Assembly (NCBI GenBank): GCA_014898415.1
Contig: RCTD01000021.1
Span: forward strand, 1-64,000
Reading direction: 5' to 3'
Source: Stromatinia cepivora
Lineage: Eukaryota > Ascomycota > Leotiomycetes > Helotiales > Sclerotiniaceae
DNA: 64,000 bases
The notes below the pieces were generated by a model. The model searched no databases and was not told the DNA's origin. It was given only the letters and a program-made list of their open reading frames with translations. Shown one piece after another: positions 57,891 through 64,000 of this stretch. The translations under genes were made by a program, and so were the position numbers. Position 1 is the stretch's first letter; every line of letters starts with the position of its first letter.

Positions 57891-57983
57891 ACTATTTGCT
57901 CTGATGAACCCAAATATTCGCTGTGTTCTTTCCGAGTCAACCTTTGACGAAACACATATTTCACCTTGGAGAACTGAGATAGT
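57891..57983 (+). ncRNA. Box C/D snoRNA candidate D (25S guide)
   Basis: In intron E. Box C is CTGATGA (57901-57907; C instead of a purine at the first base), box D CTGA (57974-57977). ACTAT (57891-57895) and ATAGT (57979-57983) can form an outer stem. TTCACCTTGGAGA (57960-57972), one base before D, is complementary over 13 bases to 25S UCUCCAAGGUGAA. The predicted site is the C in GUCU-C-CAAGG, which I do not recall as a yeast methylation site. Confidence 0.72.
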
Positions 57984-59600
57984 ACTCATGTTATTCATTT
58001 TCAACCTTCTGTCGACGATAGTTAGGACATGAAGCTAACTTGCATAGATATTATGAAAATTGGGGGATGGAATTTAATTTGAGTTAAGGCAATGGAAGTT
58101 ATAGATAGACATATAAAAGATTCTCAGAACATTACCATCTCCTGACTTGTCCTACCATGTGAAAATCCTCCATCATCTTGTACTCAAAGGTCGCCTGTGT
58201 GTCCGCAATGCTCATTCCCATAACATTTCCCACCCAAATCACCTGAATTCAGGAGCGACCTCGCGTTCGTCTACTGGTCCCGCACCACTTGATGATCCCC
58301 TTTGAAGTAGCTTCATATTCGAAGACCACTCAATGGATTTATTATCAAAACCACCTCCCATCGAGGTACTCCGAGCCAAAACGGGTTTGCAAAGATGTGA
58401 AATACAGAGCTATAACGAGAGCCTGAGTCCAATATGTCCAAGACCTGGTAAAATCCCAGAAGCTGAATGGCTTCGTACCAAAAGCACAGCTAGGCGGATA
58501 CTTCTGAGTTAATAGCAAAGATATCGACGGCATGTCCAGAAGCCTGCTTTATCAATAAGCCACATTCCCTCCTCTTCTCTTTTCCACTCGTACATCTCCT
58601 TTAACCATCTCGAATTCTACTCCCTTTCTTGTGCTGTATCTGGCTGTGGACCCTCCATGCTGTCCATCTTATGACTAAATCGCTCCGGCTCTAAAGATAT
58701 GTCCTCTACCAAAAAAGCTGGAGAATATCTTCAAGCGGGTGTGTTTCTTCATCACCTTGGATCGTACTTGTGATTCCTCAATATGAAAAGGCACATCTGT
58801 CACATACTTGTGATTCCACTATGCAAATCATACTTAGTATCTTCCCCTATTTTTACTCTCCTCAAAACCTCATATACCTCACTGAATTCTGATCAACGAA
58901 TGCATCTTGTCTTGTGCTGATGCATCGATTTTATCTGATCGAACCGCTTGTTATATTCCAGTACAGTACTATCTATGATATGTTCACGAATACTCGGAGT
59001 TAGTACATTGATTAGTAGCTTGAATTTTACACAAATATATTTTCTTGAATTTGATCTCTAGCAGCTTCTGTCTCATAACATGGAACCGTGATGGGAATCC
59101 AAAGATCGGCATGGAGACTGTGTCCCATTCCGAACCAACGGAACAAACCGCTTTTGAAATTCATCCCTCCTCAAACACCTGCTGCACGCACCGTGCTAGT
59201 GGAATTCAGCTTCGGGATTTGGTGATATGCAGGGCTCGCTATTTGATGAACGCACTGTGTTTTTGCATGGTCCTCAAGTAACTTAGATGACAATGCAATA
59301 CAAAACACATACGATTCTTTTCTCCCTCCATAACCCTATATCCTCATATAAAAACCCTCCAAAAGATCCCTCCCACTCAAACTACCTCCCACTCAAACTA
59401 CCTCCCATCTCCCATCTTCCATCTTGCCTCTCCCATCACATTTGCCTAAAGAAAAGAAAGAAAGAGGGAAAGAAAAAAACCTTTCGGCCCTTTTTGTATT
59501 CCTTCTACTTACTTCCACTTCCAGTACCTAACTACCTACTTACATACATTACTCTACAACTTCACATACATTCTATTATACTCCATCCCACTCCCTTTGC

Positions 59601-59616
59601 CCCCCCCCCCCCCCCA
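59601..59616. repeat. Poly-C tract
   Basis: A run of about 16 C followed by A's in non-coding sequence, 100 bases before the (ATAC)n array. Confidence 0.85.
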
Positions 59617-59716
59617 AAAAACAAAACGCACAAAACGGGTGAAAGCAAGAAACAAAGCATCAAAGTATACCGGACAAAAGCGACAAAAAACAGAACAAAA
59701 TCATTATAAAAGCCAA

Positions 59717-59804
59717 ATACATACATACATACATACATACATACATACATACATACATACATACATACATACATACATACATACATACATACATACATAC
59801 ATAC
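59717..59804. repeat. (ATAC)n microsatellite
   Basis: About 22 uninterrupted ATAC units in non-coding DNA. Confidence 0.97.
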
Positions 59805-60057
59805 CCACCCAACCACCCACCTAATATACAAGAACCCTTTCAAAAACAAAAAACACCCAGTACTAGTAATCTATAATTTAATCTACAATTTAATTATAAG
59901 AGCTTCGGGCCGATCAATGTATGCCATGATGCCTGATGTAATCAATGTTCAATGTGCGAGTATGAAATGGGTGAAAGTGGATGAAGTGGGTGAAATGAAT
60001 AGCATGCTGTGGAACACTGGATGGAGGTTTATTTACACTAAATACATGTAATGTAGA

Positions 60058-60312
<255 letters not shown>

Positions 60313-61200
60313 GCCTAGGAAAGGATAGCAATTGAACTACCTAACTAATTATGAATTATGAAATAAATTACAATTACAGATTTAGATACCTAGTAGATTA
60401 TGGATATCCGAATCCAAATCCATATCACTTTCATTATGAAAGAAAGGCAAAATCACATATCATACAGTGCCAAAATACTATGTAAAAAATGTTCTTCATC
60501 TATTCAGCTGGTGATTGACATCTTGATAAAGAAGAAATGCATGATACCTAGTAGACTAAGAGACCAGTAGGTACATCACATAACATAATGAAGCTCTACG
60601 TCTTCTTCCTCTCCTCTTTCCCTTTCATGCTTTACAAATCCATTGTTTTGTCCAGTCCACTAGTGAACTCAACCTAGATCATGACCACACCTAATCATCA
60701 ATTCCTCCTAATCTCCATCTACTTGTTTATTTATCCTGTTCATAATGCAATGAAATCATTGGTTATTGAGAGATATCAGCAAGCAAAGAAGGGAGATCAG
60801 AGATGTGAAAGTTATATGAAAAAAAGGAAATACAATCTTGAAAAGTCCATCCCAATTTACCCATTGTTCCTAAGATTACATGCATGCATGGAGATAACCA
60901 CCAAGCAGTTCTTCGAGTACCTTGTTGTAGCAATCGATCTTTTTGAAAATTCTCCCACCAAACCCTTGCTGGATATTTTGTTTTTGATACCACAATCTTC
61001 AAATGTGTTGCCAGCCTGCCAAAAAAAGAGAAAAGGCTACCATTGAGAATTTTCGCAAAATAATGGAAAAAAAAACCTGTCCATCCACTTTTAATGCATT
61101 TGATATCAATTGCAAAAATAACAGCAATGCTTCTGAGACGCCAGAAAAGTCAGAGAAAGTAAATTCGTTGAATAAAATTGTGTAGAGGAGGCGTGTTGAA

Positions 61201-63217
61201 TTATTTTGGGATAGGTACAAGAGGTGCTGGAGTTGTCCATGTGCGTGTAGCAAGCTCACACAATCTTCTAATAACATTTGTCGTTCCTGAACCACTTGCC
61301 TCATCTTGGACGAACTTCTTTGCAACAAGAAGCTTACTGCGATTGTCACTTTCATCAAAGTGGAGTGGTGTGTCGCTTGGTGTATATTCAGAAACACGTT
61401 GTCCAATAGCTCGAATGATGGCGATTGAGTACAAGACATCTCGATTCTCCCGGCCATCCAAGAGATTTCTCAAGGTAGAAAGAGTATCATCAACATCCTT
61501 GGCACAATTTGGGTCATCTTCTCGAAGGCATACAAAGTTTGCTAATGAGTACCAGAATTCCAGTTCCCTCAATCTGTGGTGATCTCCACTTCCTTGAACA
61601 GGAGCAGTGAGCTGATTACTTTCAGCAACTTTACCTGTCAAGAGACATTCAAAAACTGTCAAACGGTGATTGGCCTCAACTGCATCATCCTGGGCAGGGA
61701 GCACACTCTTAGATTCTGCCCTGGCTTCTTTCTCTTCCTCGGCACCAAGCTTGACCATACAGGCCAAAGCCCAAACAACTTTTGCTTCAACACTTGCAGT
61801 GTGTGCTATTGCGACAGGATCGGTCACAATGGTCTTCGAGAACTGCAGGAGAAGTGTTCCAAATTTTTCGAGTAATGGCTTATCGCTCATGAGTTTCGCA
61901 GCACCTTTGGCGCTGAACCACTTCGATTCGAGGAAACTCTCTAGACCTGGAGAATAAATGCTATAGTATAGGTGCTTTGCTTCTTCGAGTGCAGATGGGG
62001 ATTGTGAAACATCGGGAACTTGGCTGTCGACTGGTGCAGGGGGGTTACCGAATGCTAGAAGATCATCGATGGATCGTTGAGCTGGAAGAAAAGTCGTGTC
62101 AGCCGGTTCGTCCGCAAAAGATGTAACTGGGGGGAAAAAGGGGGAACCAGCGCCACCTCTGAGGTGGGTAATATCGGATACTTTAAAGGGATATGAAATT
62201 GCACTTTGCATGTTTTTTTGGTGGAGGCGGAAGTTGAGCATACCTGGTGGAGCAGAGTGAAAAGGGTTGATAACCGGAATTGGAGCAGATGCTTCCAAAT
62301 TTGGATCAATTGCAGATGAATAGTCATAATGTTGAGCAGCACTTGGTGCCGTAAGGGCAGGATCATATGACATTGTAGCTGGGACACCGTAACCAGTCTG
62401 CAGCATCTGCGGTTGGTTTCCGTAAGGATTCGCGGTCGCGATCGATGAAGCTTGCGAAGGTGCAGAGCTAGGTGCTGGTTGTATGGCAGCAGGGCCTGGT
62501 TGTTGCTTGAAGATGGGATCGTAACCTAAACATTCACGTTTTGACTTTTGGCAATTTCGGCAGGCAGGATGTTGTTCGTCGCACTGATGAATAAGGTTAG
62601 CAGAATTTTCAAAAGGATAGTGATGACGATGATGGTCGCGACAATGATGATTTTTATTGATCTGCCAACGAAAACAATGGTGAAAATTGATAATCTCGCT
62701 CTACTCGTGGGTCCCGGTATCAAGGTCGCTCGTCTCGCTCGCTCATGTGCCTTCGCCTACTTAGGTGATTCGCTTGCATATAGACGAAAAGATTGCCATC
62801 GCGAAGAAACTTAACCTCAACTTCAATCCATTCTTTCGATAATGCGACGAATTTAAAACATCAAGAACTGACCTTAATTCTTCTCTTTCTGCAGGTCAAA
62901 CAACCCGTCTTGGTCCTACGCTTGATCTCCTGATAGAAATAATATACGTTAGCAAGATGCGATACTCGAATGACGCGATGACACGATTAAATCGATAATA
63001 ACGATTATTTACGATATTACATACCTTTTTATGTCGACCTCCACTCATGACTCGAGAATCTACTGGAAGCGCGTATCGCATATTTGGATCAGATGTAACA
63101 TTTGGGTATTGGTGTTGATGTGACGGATGAGGGAGTTGATTTTGATAATAAGGTCCGCCCATTTGAGCGACAGGTGGAGGCAAAGGTGAACCCATATGCT
63201 GATGTTGTGCGGCTTGC

Positions 63218-63249
<32 letters not shown>

Positions 63250-63528
63250 AAGAGGATCTAAAGAACGCATACTTGGAAGAGATAATGATCCGTTGCTTCC
63301 AGTCGGACTGGCGCGATATGGCTCGTTCTGGCTACCTGGTGGCGGATAATTATATTGCGAAGTCGACAAAGAAGGCGATGGGTATGAAGTCGGACTTGGG
63401 TAATTAACTGGTTGCCGTTGTTGATTACCTTGTTGAGAACCAGACATCGATGGAGAAGAAGGCGCCGAACCGTTTTGTTGCAAATGATTTAGATGCGGAC
63501 TATTTCTATTATTGTGTTGCTGTGCCAT
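61201..63528 (-). CDS. Zn2Cys6 transcription factor
   Basis: A predicted nuclear regulator of the fungal binuclear zinc cluster type. Exons are 63528-63025, 62929-62873 and 62583-61201; 647 residues. The first exon encodes a Gln/Ser/Pro-rich region with a polyglutamine tract (about 12 Gln, CTG/CAG array near 63220-63248) and ends in GGRHKK. The zinc cluster is split over exons 2 and 3: C178-x2-C181-x6-C188-x6-C195-x2-C198-x6-C205, with basic linker RKRRIK and then LGYDPIFKQQPGPAAIQPAPS. The rest has a Ser/Pro-rich part and a helical C-terminal part (EAKHLYYSIYSPGLESFLESKWF..., RLRELEFWYSLANFVCLRED) that looks like a fungus-specific regulatory domain. The DNA-binding domain lies unusually far from the N-terminus. 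Intron 2 is 289 bases. Target genes are unknown. Confidence 0.9.
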
Positions 63529-64000
63529 ATTTAGGATTATGACACGGTCGCGCGGTGTTGATTATTTGATGTTTTTTTTTTGAAACCTTATCTAAGTCAA
63601 CCACGTTAAAGGGAACACGACGAAATTTTAATTGAATTGGAAATATTCAAAGTCTTTTCCAAATTCAATCGATCTGCAATTAATGATTCGATATATCCTC
63701 GGCTTGCCGTATAAAACTTAAGGAGTTCCTAGCGAAACTCGTTTACGGAACGAAAAGCGAGCTGTACCGGGTAGAAAACGAGTTAATCATTAATCTTTGG
63801 GAGAAGATAGAAAGTGTGGAAAGGTAAGGTAGAGTTTAGAAAAGTGGAAGGTTTTGGTTGTGGAGAAAAGAAATCGGAATGGGTTTTGAAAGGGAGCCAA
63901 AATTTAATATGATTTGTAGATTAGATTGTACCTTAGGGAAGGCTAAAGAAGGCTGGGTAACTTCGTATGTGGTCCAGATATAATAAGACGGGATATCTTA
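63529..64000. other. Upstream region of the Zn2Cys6 gene, right edge
   Basis: AT-rich non-coding DNA; a T run at 63571-63580. It should hold the promoter of the minus-strand regulator gene. Nothing else is seen. Confidence 0.4.

Larger units (their letters stand above)
56860..58047 (+). ncRNA. Probable non-coding snoRNA host gene
   Basis: No reading frame longer than a few dozen codons, yet strong intron signals in series on the plus strand. Intron A: donor GTAAGC 56860, branch GCTAAC 57020-57025, acceptor 57036 or 57040. Intron B: donor GTTCGT 57095, branch 57273-57278, AG 57293-57294. Intron C: donor unclear, branch 57522-57527, AG 57541-57542. Intron D: donor GTAAAT 57543 or a little later, branch 57706-57711, AG 57720-57721. 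Intron E: donor GTAAGC 57861, branch 58034-58039, AG 58046-58047. Introns A, B, D and E each hold a box C/D candidate (separate entries). Exons are short and without coding sense. The 5' end is probably near 56.7-56.85 kb, divergent from the gene at 55158-56541; the 3' end is unknown. Confidence 0.7.

Noticed and set aside
62159..62243. Possible intron (GTATGC ... CTCAG) inside the Zn2Cys6 gene
   Set aside because: Removal of 85 bases would break the reading frame, which is open straight through.

Overview
This window looks like nuclear DNA of a filamentous ascomycete (Pezizomycotina). Introns are short (about 45-60 bases is typical) with GTAAGT/GTATGT donors, CTAAC-type branch points and YAG acceptors. 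The protein families are typical of such fungi: a PDR-type ABC pump, DUF3405, a DUF3425 bZIP factor, a Zn2Cys6 factor, Hsp78 and EMC5. The AT-rich intergenic DNA and the style of several proteins suggest a leotiomycete near Botrytis/Sclerotinia; that placement is inference.

Layout, left to right: an unrecognised protein (332-1749, -); a Lys-rich repeat frame broken by a stop (2357-3181, +); a monocarboxylate-type MFS transporter (3273-4863, -); a gene-free stretch with a MITE-like inverted-repeat element (5481-5679); a three-LIM-domain, paxillin-like protein (6620-9289, +); ethanolamine kinase (10815-12210, +); a bZIP/DUF3425 factor (15754-17086, +); a 5.3 kb gap; a CorA-like transporter (22451-24221, -); a GNAT acetyltransferase (24790-25368, +); mitochondrial Hsp78 (26254-28936, -) divergent from eEF1B-beta (29474-30605, +); EMC5 (31016-31516, +); the meiotic MutS homologue MSH5 (31971-35269, +); a small Ser/Gly-rich, probably GPI-anchored secreted protein (36633-37319, +); a hAT-like MITE (37581-37824) and an 18-base minisatellite; a PDR-type ABC transporter (40427-45457, +); tRNA-Lys(CTT) (46303-46375, -); a DUF3405 protein (47074-49644, -); a 4 kb gap with an AT-rich, RIP-like island; a luciferase-domain-like membrane protein (53648-54622, +); a mitochondrial-looking conserved protein (55158-56541, -); a probable non-coding snoRNA host gene (56860-58047, +); long microsatellites (59.6-60.3 kb); and a Zn2Cys6 transcription factor (61201-63528, -).

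The most interesting content is non-coding. Intron 2 of the eEF1B-beta gene carries a box C/D snoRNA whose guide fits the snR18/U18 site of 25S rRNA. As I recall, yeast snR18 also lies in the EFB1 intron. At 56.86-58.05 kb, a chain of good intron signals without any reading frame carries at least four box C/D candidates. Their antisense elements match highly conserved 18S/25S rRNA segments; the best is 17 bases without mismatch to 18S. This looks like an intron-encoded snoRNA cluster, partly parallel to the yeast snR41-snR70-snR51 cluster. The rRNA sequences were recalled, not searched.

The genes are unrelated housekeeping, transport, regulatory and meiotic genes; there is no operon-like logic or secondary-metabolite cluster. 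Spliced structures were worked out by hand from splice signals and reading frame. All were checked to keep frame, but none is backed by RNA data.
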